Below the pieces are notes generated by a model. That model did no database searches, was not told where the DNA came from, and worked only from the letters and a program-made list of their open reading frames with translations. A program made the position numbers and the translations under genes. From positions 1-9,644 of the forward strand of contig CAVYYV010000008.1 in the NCBI GenBank assembly GCA_963772815.1: a stretch of DNA of 9,644 nucleotides, read 5' to 3'. Below, in pieces: positions 1-7,727 of this stretch. How positions within the stretch are numbered: the stretch's first letter is position 1; each line of letters opens with the position of its first letter. The stretch comes from DATFFO01 sp963772815 (GTDB taxonomy: Bacteria; Actinomycetota; Acidimicrobiia; Spongiisociales; ZC4RG35).

Positions 1-11
1 CCGAGCTGTCG

Positions 12-1277
12 GTGCCCTCCGGGCTCAAACCCTCGGAGAAGGAGCCCTGGGCGCAGCATGCCGGGCCCACCCCGGCCGGACGTCACGCCCGGCGCCGGGT
101 CATCCTGTGCTATCGGCCCACGCCGGCCACACCGGCCCGCTACCTGGGGGCGGCATTGATGAGAGCCGGGGTCGAGGTGGCGGCGACGGACAGAGTGAAC
201 TTCGATCGTGTCCGGCCCGCCGACCTGGTGGTGATCGTCGAGAGCCCCACACCGGCCATCGAGCTCACCGGTGCCAACCCGGGAATCCCGGTCGTGTACT
301 GGGCCCACCACGGCGAGCATCATCTCGAGGCCAACATTCGCCTCGCCCATCGCTACGGAGCCGACCTGGTATTGCTGGCCCACAGCTGGCACCTGGCGGC
401 CCGATTCGACCGGCGAGTGGAGCGCTTCCCCTTCGGGGTGGAGGTAGGCGCCGGCGAGGGCACCAAGACGTTCGCCGAGCGTGAGTGGGACATGGCCTTC
501 GTAGGCTCGACAGAAGGCAATGCCTATGCCCGGCGGCGCCTGCTCCTCGACCAGGCCCGCCAGGGCCTGGAGCAGGTCCGGATAGAGACCGGGTTTCCGC
601 CTTCGCAAATACCGACCCTGTATGGAGACGCCCGATCCGTCCTCAACGAGGGCGGCACCCGCCACCTCCCCATACCGATGCGAGCCTTCGAGACTGCCGG
701 CGCCGGGGCGCTGCTCGTCACAGGTCCGGCCCCGGGCATCGAGCTCATCCTCGGCGAGGACTACGTGCCGATCGGCGAGCCGGGTCTCGATGCCCCCGCG
801 CTTCGCAGCACTCTGGCGGACGGGTCGGGGGAGGAACTGGCCAAGGACGGCCGGCGCAGGGCGCTCTCGTCCCATACCTACGACCACCGGGTCGATCTGC
901 TGCTTCGCTTGGCCTCCGAGGTGGAGCACTCCCACCGGCCCGAGCCGGCGCCCAACGAGTCGCTGGCGCGATTCCTCTTCGATCACCCCTACGGACAGCG
1001 AATCTTCGACACCACAGGGCGGGTGAACGCACCGGATCGTGAGGTGTGGACCCCGGACAACCTCGGTTGGGATCCGGGGTCGGCCACATTCGACACGGTC
1101 GTCATCGACCCGGACTTCTCCCCCTCCCATCCCAAAGCGGCGCGCCGGTTCGTGATCGGATTCGGGATCGATCCGGAGTTGCTGGGCGTCCCGATCCGCT
1201 CGGCACGCAATATCGGCGAACTGGTGATCGTCGATGTAGGCGGCCCCGGATACGACGTCGACACCGTCGGCGTCTGA
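12..1277 (+). CDS. CgeB-like GT-B glycosyltransferase (5' end uncertain)
   Basis: Likely a cytosolic retaining-type GT-B glycosyltransferase of the YkvP/CgeB-like group, transferring a sugar from an activated donor to a surface glycan; donor and acceptor cannot be read. Residues about 29-140 form an alternating beta/alpha N-terminal half (RRVILCYRP start; PVVYWAHHGEHH at 93-104; ADLVLLAHSW at 117-126). WDMAFVGST (159-167) opens the second half. Residues 218-257 carry the CgeB-type C-terminal signature: HLPIPMRAFETAGAGALLVT, then PGIELILGEDYVPIGEP. The last 110 residues (from about 310) match nothing I recognise. The reported start is GTG at 12, but the frame is open to the window edge, so the gene may begin further left; the first 27 residues look like low-complexity extension. 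It ends 57 bases before the next + strand gene, probably the same transcript. Confident on the fold, not on specificity. Confidence 0.75.
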   Translation: MPSGLKPSEKEPWAQHAGPTPAGRHARRRVILCYRPTPATPARYLGAALMRAGVEVAATDRVNFDRVRPADLVVIVESPTPAIELTGANPGIPVVYWAHHGEHHLEANIRLAHRYGADLVLLAHSWHLAARFDRRVERFPFGVEVGAGEGTKTFAEREWDMAFVGSTEGNAYARRRLLLDQARQGLEQVRIETGFPPSQIPTLYGDARSVLNEGGTRHLPIPMRAFETAGAGALLVTGPAPGIELILGEDYVPIGEPGLDAPALRSTLADGSGEELAKDGRRRALSSHTYDHRVDLLLRLASEVEHSHRPEPAPNESLARFLFDHPYGQRIFDTTGRVNAPDREVWTPDNLGWDPGSATFDTVVIDPDFSPSHPKAARRFVIGFGIDPELLGVPIRSARNIGELVIVDVGGPGYDVDTVGV

Positions 1278-1334
1278 GGAGAGACGCCGTTGCCAAAGCC
1301 TGCCTGGAGCGGCGGCCTCCTAAGCTGACCGGGC

Positions 1335-3932
1335 ATGTGGCTCCAGGCCCCGGAGAACGACTACGGCTCACTCCTCGAAGCCCCCTCCCCTCCCCCCCGG
1401 CTCTCGGTGGCGGTGTGCATGCCTGTGTACAACCGGGTCGACCTCCTGGCCAGGACCGTTGCCGCCCTCGTCCCCCAGAGTTACCCACACGATCTGATGG
1501 AAGTGGTGATCGGCGACGACGGCTCGGAAGAAGACGTACGGGCGGCGGTGAAGCCCTTCACCGATCGGCTCGAGATCTCCGTCCATCGCCGCCCGCACGA
1601 CGGGTATGGCGCCGGACAGGCCCGCAACATGGCCGCCCGCCGGGCCCGAGCCGACATCCTCGTGTTCATCGACGCGGACTGTCTCCCCGACGAGGATCTG
1701 GTGCTCCGTCATGCCCGCTGGCATAACAAAGCCGACAATCTGGTCGTGATCGGGTCGCGCCACGGGCTGGACACGGCACGGTTCGGACTGGAGGAACTGG
1801 CCACCGGAACCGCCCCACTGCGGTCGGCGGCATTCGGAACTGACGATCCGGGCGCCGCCGACTGGAGACAGAGCGACCACCGGCGCCTCCTCCATCGCCG
1901 AACCGCAGATCAGCGCCACGGTGACGAGGCGTTCCGCTCCCTGGTCTCCTCGAATTTCTCCATCCGTCGCGACCGCTTTCTGGAAGTGGGAGGCTTCGAC
2001 GAGAGCTTCCGGCGCTGGGGCGGCGAGGACGTGGAGTTGGGCTGGCGATGCCAGGCGGCGGGGCTGTTCACCATCACCGAGGACTCGGCGGTCTGCTATC
2101 ACCAGCTCCAGGAAGACCTCTGGGATACGACGGGCCGGGACGAGTCGAAGGCGCTCAACGCGGGCGTGATCCAGAACAAGATCCCCCACTCCTTCTACCG
2201 CAAGTACCGGGTCGGGCACATCTGGGAGGTGCCCAAGGTCTCTCTCGTAGTGCAACCGACGGTTGATGGCCGGCTCGACGAACTTGCCGACCAGGTGCGA
2301 CGTCAGACCTTCACCGACTGGGAGTTCATCGCCAGATCCTCCGAGGCCAACGGCCTGTTCGGCGAGGTCAACGCCGCCGACCCTCGCTTTCGCTTGGTGT
2401 CCGCTGCCGGGCCCCTCGACCTGATCACCGCCGCCCGCGGTGAATACGTGGCAGTGGTGCACGGCGACGCCGCCCTCGAGCCGCGTCTTCTCGCCACCAT
2501 GGTCAAGCGTCTGGAAGGCCGACGACGCCGCTCGGTGGCGGTCTGCTCCTACCAGGTGGGCGATGAGACGTACCGCCATCAGGACGACCTGGCCCGGTTG
2601 GACAAGGCCTGGGATGCCGAGGGCTCCGGCCTGCCGGCGTTCCATATCGCCCGACGACGCGAATGGTCCAAGGCCGCCCACGCCACCTCAGACCCTGCCC
2701 AGGCTTATCGCCAGATCTGTGGGTGGTCGGCCCCGATCCATGTGCGAGAGGCCTACATCGCATTGCGGTCCGAACGTCCGGATCAGCGATGGGGGGGACC
2801 TCATCCCGCCTTCGTCTCCGCCACCACCCGGCTGCGAAGGGACGTGTCTGCCTCAGGTCTGAGCGCTTCCTCTCTCAAGGCGGTCGCTCGATACGTGAGT
2901 GGCCGACGGTCGACCGCAGAGCGCGCACCCTCCAAGCGCCCGCCCGAGAGTCCCGCCGATTCGTCCGTACCGGTCGTCCGATACGTGGGCTGGACCGGCC
3001 ACGACAACCTCGGCGACGAGGCGCTACTCAGGGCCATAACCGACCAGCTCGACTGGGCCGAGGTGCGGACCGCCAAGCGGGGCGACCTCCTCCTCCTCGG
3101 GGGCGGCACCTTGATCAACCGCGGCTCCTACATCGCATGGCTGGAAGACCAGGACTCGCCCCGCCTCGAACGGGCCGTATTGGGCACCGGCGTGGCCAAC
3201 CCCGATTTCTGGGGTGACCGGCACCAGGCTCGAAGATGGACGGAGTGGCTTCGGACCTGCGCCTACATAGGTGTCAGGGGCCCCGCCTCCGCCGAAGTCC
3301 TGGCCGACTGGGGGCTGGACGAGGTGGAGGTGGTGGGAGATCCCGCCCTGCTCCTTCGCCCAGAGGGAACCCGTCGGGAGGGACTGGTGGTGGTGGCACC
3401 ATGCAGGACCAGGGGCGAGCTGTGGGGAGAGAGCGATGACCAGGTGTTCGAGCACCTGGCCAAGCTGGTGGCGGCGCTGGCATCTCGCGGTCACGAGGTG
3501 CAGATCATGTCGAGCCACCCCGACGACGACGGTCCGGCCGTGGAGATCATGCGCAGCGCCGGACATCCGGATCTTCCCTACCTGGCCGGGTACCGGGACA
3601 TGGACCGAGCCTTGGATCTGCTCGCCTCCGCCGACCTGGTGGTGGCCGAACGTCTCCACGCCGCAGTGCTGGCGGCTGCAGCCTCCACGCCGTTCGTGGC
3701 CCTCGAGTATCGACCCAAGGTGCGCGACTTCGCTCGCTCGGTGGGCCTGGAGGAATTCACCCTCCGCACCGACCGCCTGGACAGCCTGGGCGGGGTCGTG
3801 GATCGGGCCTTGACCGAGCGTTCCCGACTCTCGACGGAGCTGACTCAGAGAGTCGAGGAGTACCGACGCAAGCTTCGGGCAGCCTCCGACCGCCTTGCCG
3901 AGGTGATGGGCGTTCGAACGGGCGACGATTAG
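1335..3932 (+). CDS. GT2 glycosyltransferase / GT2-like / CsaB-like polysaccharide pyruvyltransferase fusion
   Basis: A three-part cytosolic enzyme of 865 residues. Residues 22-255 are a GT2 (GT-A) glycosyltransferase: VAVCMPVYNR at 25-34, VVIGDDGS at 57-64, metal-binding DAD at 113-115, then a chondroitin-synthase-like C-terminal part with GGFDESF at 219-225 and WGGEDVELGWR at 228-238. Residues 301-400 resemble a second GT2 (QTFTDWEF at 324-331, ARGEY at 367-371) but have lost the catalytic residues. Residues 546-825 are a polysaccharide pyruvyltransferase domain, the family that moves pyruvate from PEP onto a sugar as a ketal: GHDNLGDEALL at 555-565, GGGT at 589-592, GVRGPAS at 646-652, VVGDPAL at 666-672, AERLHA at 771-776, YRPKV at 792-796. 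Residues 829-858 could form a short coiled coil. The ATG at 1335 is the first start after an in-frame TGA at 1326; no clear ribosome site precedes it. It is unbroken despite its length. Confidence 0.92.
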   Translation: MWLQAPENDYGSLLEAPSPPPRLSVAVCMPVYNRVDLLARTVAALVPQSYPHDLMEVVIGDDGSEEDVRAAVKPFTDRLEISVHRRPHDGYGAGQARNMAARRARADILVFIDADCLPDEDLVLRHARWHNKADNLVVIGSRHGLDTARFGLEELATGTAPLRSAAFGTDDPGAADWRQSDHRRLLHRRTADQRHGDEAFRSLVSSNFSIRRDRFLEVGGFDESFRRWGGEDVELGWRCQAAGLFTITEDSAVCYHQLQEDLWDTTGRDESKALNAGVIQNKIPHSFYRKYRVGHIWEVPKVSLVVQPTVDGRLDELADQVRRQTFTDWEFIARSSEANGLFGEVNAADPRFRLVSAAGPLDLITAARGEYVAVVHGDAALEPRLLATMVKRLEGRRRRSVAVCSYQVGDETYRHQDDLARLDKAWDAEGSGLPAFHIARRREWSKAAHATSDPAQAYRQICGWSAPIHVREAYIALRSERPDQRWGGPHPAFVSATTRLRRDVSASGLSASSLKAVARYVSGRRSTAERAPSKRPPESPADSSVPVVRYVGWTGHDNLGDEALLRAITDQLDWAEVRTAKRGDLLLLGGGTLINRGSYIAWLEDQDSPRLERAVLGTGVANPDFWGDRHQARRWTEWLRTCAYIGVRGPASAEVLADWGLDEVEVVGDPALLLRPEGTRREGLVVVAPCRTRGELWGESDDQVFEHLAKLVAALASRGHEVQIMSSHPDDDGPAVEIMRSAGHPDLPYLAGYRDMDRALDLLASADLVVAERLHAAVLAAAASTPFVALEYRPKVRDFARSVGLEEFTLRTDRLDSLGGVVDRALTERSRLSTELTQRVEEYRRKLRAASDRLAEVMGVRTGDD

Positions 3933-4463
3933 TGACCGCAGTTGCGCTCCAGGCTTGCGTGCCATCATGACGGGGTGCGTATCTGCATGTTCGTCAAGAA
4001 CTCCTTCGAGTTCGATGCCCGCGTCACCAAGGAAGCCCGCACTCTGATCGACGCCGGTAATCACGTGACGGTGATCGCCTATCACGTGCCGGGGGTGACG
4101 GCCCAGCACGAGGTACGGGACGACGGTATCGAGGTAAGGCGGGTGAGCCGGGTGAACTTCGGGGTCGACACTCTGAACCGGTTGGCGGCTCGCTACGCGG
4201 GCACGATCGAAGAGCGTCATTCACGACTCACCGGTGAGCCGGTCGACGCCGAGCGGGCGCGCCGGGAGGGCCGCCTTACCCCGCCCTCCACCGCAGCACC
4301 GGGCGCCGCCCCGAGGGTGGAGGTTCGGGCGAGCAACCCCGACGGCGTCCCTCCCACTCAGCTATCCCGTCTGTGGGGCAGGCTGACTACGCCCCTGCTC
4401 CGCACCGTGACCAGCCTGGCCCGCTTCGGCTTCCGAGCCGTGAAGGCGGTGATGGGCCGACCA

Positions 4464-4466
4464 GGG
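4464..4466 (+). other. Frameshift point 1 in the GT4 gene (extra G)
   Basis: A GGG run where one G too many moves the reading frame. Without it the protein reads GRPGRVAKTWAINRR. With it the upstream frame runs into unrelated sequence and stops at 4713-4715. Confidence 0.7.
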
Positions 4467-4701
4467 CCGAGTTGCCAAGACATGGGCGATCAACCGCCGC
4501 ATGATCAAGGTCGGCATGGCCGAACACGCCGACATCTACCACTGTCACGACCTCAACACTCTCTACATCGGCCACGTGTGCAAGAAGAGAATCGGAGCGA
4601 AGCTGGTCTACGACAGCCACGAGCTACAGACCGAGCGGAGCCGGATGGGTTACTGGTGGAAGCGGTGGGCCCTGTGGAACGAAGCGCCGGTGGCTTCCCT
4701 C

Positions 4702-4703
4702 GG
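4702..4703 (+). other. Frameshift point 2 in the GT4 gene (extra G)
   Basis: Removing one G joins VASL to ADALIVASPPWIDF, a normal GT4 stretch leading into the donor-binding half. The apparent GTG start at 4718 just downstream is therefore internal, not a true start. Confidence 0.7.
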
Positions 4704-5738
4704 CCGATGCCCTGATCGTGGCCAGCCCCCCCTGGATCGACTTCTTGGCGAACCTGTACGGCTCGATCCCCGACCCGGCCCGGGCAGTGATCAACGTCCC
4801 CGAACCAACCGAGATCCATCCCCGTGACCTGCGGCCCGAGCTGGGTCTGGTACCGGATACGAAGATTCTCCTCTACCAGGGTTCGATCCAGGAGAACCGG
4901 GGAATCGAGCCGGCCATCGACGCAATCGAGCTACTGGACGACGTGGTGCTGGTGATCGTCGGATACGGCTACTACCGGGACCAGCTCCAGAACTTGGTGT
5001 CCGACAGGGGCTTGGCAGAACGGGTCCGGTTCTTCGGGCCGATCCCCAACGACGAGCTCCTTCATTGGACCGCATCCGCCGACGTCGGGTTGTGCAACAT
5101 CGTCAACGCCTCGATCAGTTATTACACGACGCTGCCCAACAAGCTGTTCGAGTACGTGATGGCTGAGGTACCCGTCCTTGGCTCTGACTCGCCCGGAATC
5201 GGAAAGGTCGTGGAGGAGACCGGCGTGGGCGAGGTGGTGGACCCGGTCGACCCGCACTCGTTGGCCGCCGCCACCGCCAAGATCCTGGCGGACCCCGAGC
5301 CCTATCGGGAGGCCTGCCGAGGGGCCCGGGAAAGATACAACTGGGACGTCGAGTCCCAGAAACTGCTCGAGGTATACGAGCGGCTGGCTTAGCCGCGCAC
5401 CCGCCAGATAGTGGCGTCACCGATCCTGTTGGCCTTGTCGACCAGGCGCATCGGCTCCCCGGTGGTGAGAGCGAGAACCTGGTCGAGTTCGTCCCCGATG
5501 GGCTGACGCTTCCCGTTCTCGAACAGGACCACGTAAGAGTGCTTCTTCGTCGGGCCTCGGAGTTCGAGCTGACCAAAACTCCGAGTCGCACACTCCGAGT
5601 ACCACGTGAGCTGTGGCCCGTAGCTGGTGGTGATCTCACAGGGGCCACCGGCACCCGATTCCTCCGTCACCTTCGTGGCCGTGTCGATCAGGATTTGAGT
5701 GGACGCTGCCCGTGCCTCAGCATTGCGGTCCATGCGTA

Positions 5739-5742
5739 CCCC
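5739..5742 (-). other. Frameshift point in the GT-C gene (missing base)
   Basis: CCCC on the + strand (GGGG in the gene). Adding one G joins the last membrane helix, ending MLGLPG, to the soluble tail VRMDRNAEARAAS. Without it the membrane frame ends early, at 5690-5688. Confidence 0.6.
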
Positions 5743-6783
5743 GGTAAGCCCAGCATTCCCAGAAACCCGACGACCGCCGCGAAGGTGAGAACCCGTTGCC
5801 ACCTGAGGGAAAGGAGGGATCCGATCTGATCGGCGACCACCGCACCGGCGACCACCAGCAGGGCCACCGGAAAGAAGAGGAATCGAGGCTCCCCATGCGC
5901 CAGTAACCCCAGGATCAGGATCTGACCCAAGGCAGGCCCGACCAGGTAGATGGCCAGACGATCCAATGGCTCGACGCGATGCTTCCGGAGGATCACCGCG
6001 ATCCGCACCACCAACCAGACGATGGCTGCGATGATCGCCAGGGCGCCCAACTGCCCAGCCAGCAGGTCGGGAAGGTCCCGGACGTAGCCGACGAGGCCCT
6101 GACCCAGATAGGTTCGCCCACCCGACTCCCCGGTTTGGGTGATGATTCCCCAAGGAGTCCCGGCAACGGCCGAGGACCAGATGAAGTGGGGCAGGAGCAG
6201 CCCCAAGAAGAGCAGCGCCGCCGCCGCCAGCTGGCCCACCGCTTCCTTGATTCGTGACCAGAACACGATTACCGCCGCCAACGCCAAGAGGGCGAGGGAG
6301 AGGATGGCCTGGTAGCGGACATAGAAGGCCAGCGCCCCAATCGCTACGGCTCCCGAGCAGAAGACGCCTATCCGGCTTCTGCGCGTTCCCCAACGCCACA
6401 GCAAGCCCGTCGCCACCACCAGCAGTCCGGCCGACGGGACGTCTGTCAGAAACTCGGCTCCTCGCCGAAGGAAACTGGGGGCCACGGCGAACACGGCCGC
6501 CGCCAGCCAGCCGGCACGAGCCGACCGCACTCTCCAACCCAACCACCCGACCGCAACCACCGTCCCCACCGCCAGCACGACCGACAGGGACCGAAACGCC
6601 ACCTCGTTCTCGGTGAAGAAGACGATGGGAACCGCGATGAGCGATTGGGCGATGGCACGGTGGAAGTCCCAGCCCGTGTCGGGTGTCCCCGACACCCAGG
6701 CTCGCGCCTTCAGCACATAGGTCGACTCGTCGTGGCCGAACCCACCCCCACCAACGACGATCCAGGCAAACACGAGCACCAGA

Positions 6784-6833
6784 CACACCCAGACCCAGGA
6801 CGCCCACCCACCAAGGAAGTCGCCCTTGCAGGA
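6784..6833 (-). other. Frameshift zone in the GT-C gene (extra base)
   Basis: The first frame is meaningful to about LPWWVGVLGLGV and the second from about CLVLVFAWIVV. A TAG in the second frame at 6836-6834 bounds the shift on one side. Several short C runs could hold the extra base, so the exact position is not fixed. Confidence 0.6.
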
Positions 6834-7183
6834 CTAGAAGCGTCCGCGGCCCAACCAGAGCTACCGCCAAAGCCACGGCCAGGACCGTGATCTGGAACCA
6901 ACCAAGCCCCGGGTTGGGCGAGAAGGCCTCCGCCCCCAGGGCGACCAACCCCACGGCGAAAGCGCCCAAACGGAACGGCCGGACGGACAGTTCGGGCCCG
7001 GTCAGCCATGTGAGCACGCCGACCCCGACGACGGAAGCGGCCACATAGACCACCGCCTTCGGGCTGTTGGTGGCGAGCCGCTCGACTGCCCCGGCGATCA
7101 GGGCAATCTCCACCACGGACAGGGCACCCGCCCCAAACGACTCGATCGCACGGCGACTCATCGCCGCCAACGCTAACTACTCA

Positions 7184-7349
7184 GGAACCGAGAGCTCTGA
7201 CGAAGAATGAGGCCATCTCGGCCCGGATCAGCGGACGCTCAGGGCAGAACTGATCGTTGTCAGGAGGGTTGCAACCCTTGGTCACCCCTGCGGCCATGAG
7301 GCGGTTGATCGAGTCCTGATATGAGAGAGTCGGCGTCGTCGGTGAAGTA
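7184..7349 (-). repeat. SLH repeat 3 (frameshifted near its start)
   Basis: Reads YFTDDADS, breaks at 7323-7329, then continues YQDSINRLMAAGVTKGCNPP, DNDQFCP and LIRAEMASFFVRAL, ending with the stop codon at 7183-7181. Alignment with repeats 1 and 2 (DDDGSVHEGDI, DDDTSVFNGDI) shows that removing one base restores the same spacing (DDADSSYQDSI), so a single extra base fits better than a lost GA pair. Confidence 0.85.
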
Positions 7350-7391
7350 GTCGACGCCCGCGGAGTTGTCGTACCGGGCGGGATCGGCATC

Positions 7392-7544
7392 GGCGAAGGA
7401 TCGCACCAGCATCTCGGCCATCTCCTCGCGCAGGAGAGGTTGGTTGGGGCAGAACTCGGTGTCGCTGCACCCGAAGCCGATGCCGGCGTCCATCACGGCG
7501 TTGATGTCGCCGTTGAACACCGAGGTGTCGTCGTCGGTGAAGTA
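7392..7544 (-). repeat. SLH repeat 2
   Basis: Reads YFTDDDTSVFNGDINAVMDA, then GIGFGCSDTEFCP and LLREEMAEMLVRSF. The motif position is LLREE, so R and E are kept but the threonine is replaced. The cysteines are six residues apart, because this repeat lacks the three-residue NPP loop seen in the other two. Confidence 0.9.
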
Positions 7545-7562
7545 GTCGGTCTCCGAAGCCGG

Positions 7563-7727
7563 AAGGTCGAGAGTGCGGCGGATGAAGGCGGCGATCTCAC
7601 CCCGGGTGATCAGTCGCTGCGGGCAGTAATCGGTGTCCCAGGGAGGGTTGCAGCCCTTGGTGATTCCGGCGGCCGCCAGTGTGTCGATGTCTCCCTCGTG
7701 GACGCTGCCGTCGTCGTCGGCGAAGTA
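7563..7727 (-). repeat. SLH repeat 1
   Basis: Reads YFADDDGSVHEGDIDTLAAA, then GITKGCNPP..TDYCP and ITRGEIAAFIRRTL. The SLH motif appears as ITRGE (canonical ITRAE), with the arginine and glutamate kept. A cysteine pair lies nine residues apart. Confidence 0.9.

Larger units (their letters stand above)
3975..5392 (+). pseudogene. GT4-family glycosyltransferase, broken by two single-base frameshifts
   Basis: A GT-B glycosyltransferase of family GT4, expected to act at the cytosolic membrane face using a nucleotide-sugar donor; the sugar is unknown. The N-terminal part (3975 to about 4463) reads VRICMFVKNSFEFDARVTKE. The middle part, one frame over (about 4467-4701), has ADIYHCHDLNTLYIGHV and LVYDSHELQTE. 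The C-terminal part (4703-5392) has ILLYQGSIQENRG, VRFFGPIPNDELL and the donor-binding stretch LPNKLFEYVMAEVPVLGSDS. An extra G in GGG at 4464-4466 and another in GG at 4702-4703 cause the breaks; removing both gives one 471-residue frame, a normal length, with the joins GRPGRVAKTWA and VASLADALIVASPP. Start chosen at GTG 3975 because the fold begins there; a TTG at 3942 would add 11 unlikely residues. It begins 42 bases after the pyruvyltransferase fusion, so is probably its operon partner. Sequencing error or recent decay cannot be told apart here. Confidence 0.88.
5389..7161 (-). pseudogene. GT-C membrane glycosyltransferase (GT39/ArnT/PMT-like), two compensating frameshifts
   Basis: A polytopic membrane glycosyltransferase of the GT-C class, which uses a lipid-phosphate-linked sugar and works on the outer side of the membrane. 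From ATG 7161 there are about four hydrophobic helices to about 6840, then a frame change within 6784-6833. The second frame (to about 5740) carries the acidic first-loop motif FGHDESTY, where the DE pair is the expected catalytic site, and many helices such as LAAAALLFLGLLLPHFIW. A missing base at 5739-5742 returns to the first frame for a soluble C-terminal tail of about 115 residues with two cysteines (GGPCEI, WYSECAT) and the end IWRVRG. One extra and one missing base cancel, giving 590 residues, usual for the class. TTG at 7170 is an alternative start. It lies 19 bases after the M23-SLH gene, probably co-transcribed, so glycosylation of a surface protein or wall glycan is a fair guess. 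The family is clear; the acceptor is not. Confidence 0.82.

Noticed and set aside
1278..1290. GGAGAG just after the first gene's stop, followed by TTG at 1290, resembling a ribosome site plus start
   Set aside because: The frame from that TTG does not encode the GT2 protein, and the GT2 frame has a stop at 1326-1328, so translation must start at ATG 1335.
1368..2681. Long open frame (437 codons) on the - strand opposite the GT2 part of the fusion gene
   Set aside because: It has no recognisable motif, is rich in G, V, H and R as expected for an antisense shadow of high-GC coding DNA, and lies over clear GT2 motifs on the + strand.
3024..4220. 398-codon open frame on the - strand over the pyruvyltransferase domain and the GT4 start
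   Set aside because: It crosses two well-supported + strand genes and the gap between them; its translation shows no domain, so it is a compositional shadow.
4718..5392. Apparent independent 224-residue gene starting at GTG 4718
   Set aside because: It begins in the middle of a GT4 fold, and the frame just upstream (ADALI) continues the same protein, so it is the C-terminal part of the frameshifted gene.
7265..7278. Perfect 14-base palindrome AGGGTTGCAACCCT
   Set aside because: It encodes the SLH motif KGCNPP, and a near-identical stretch occurs at the same place in repeat 1 (7646-7659, with one base changed so that the symmetry is lost). Codon choice explains it better than an operator.
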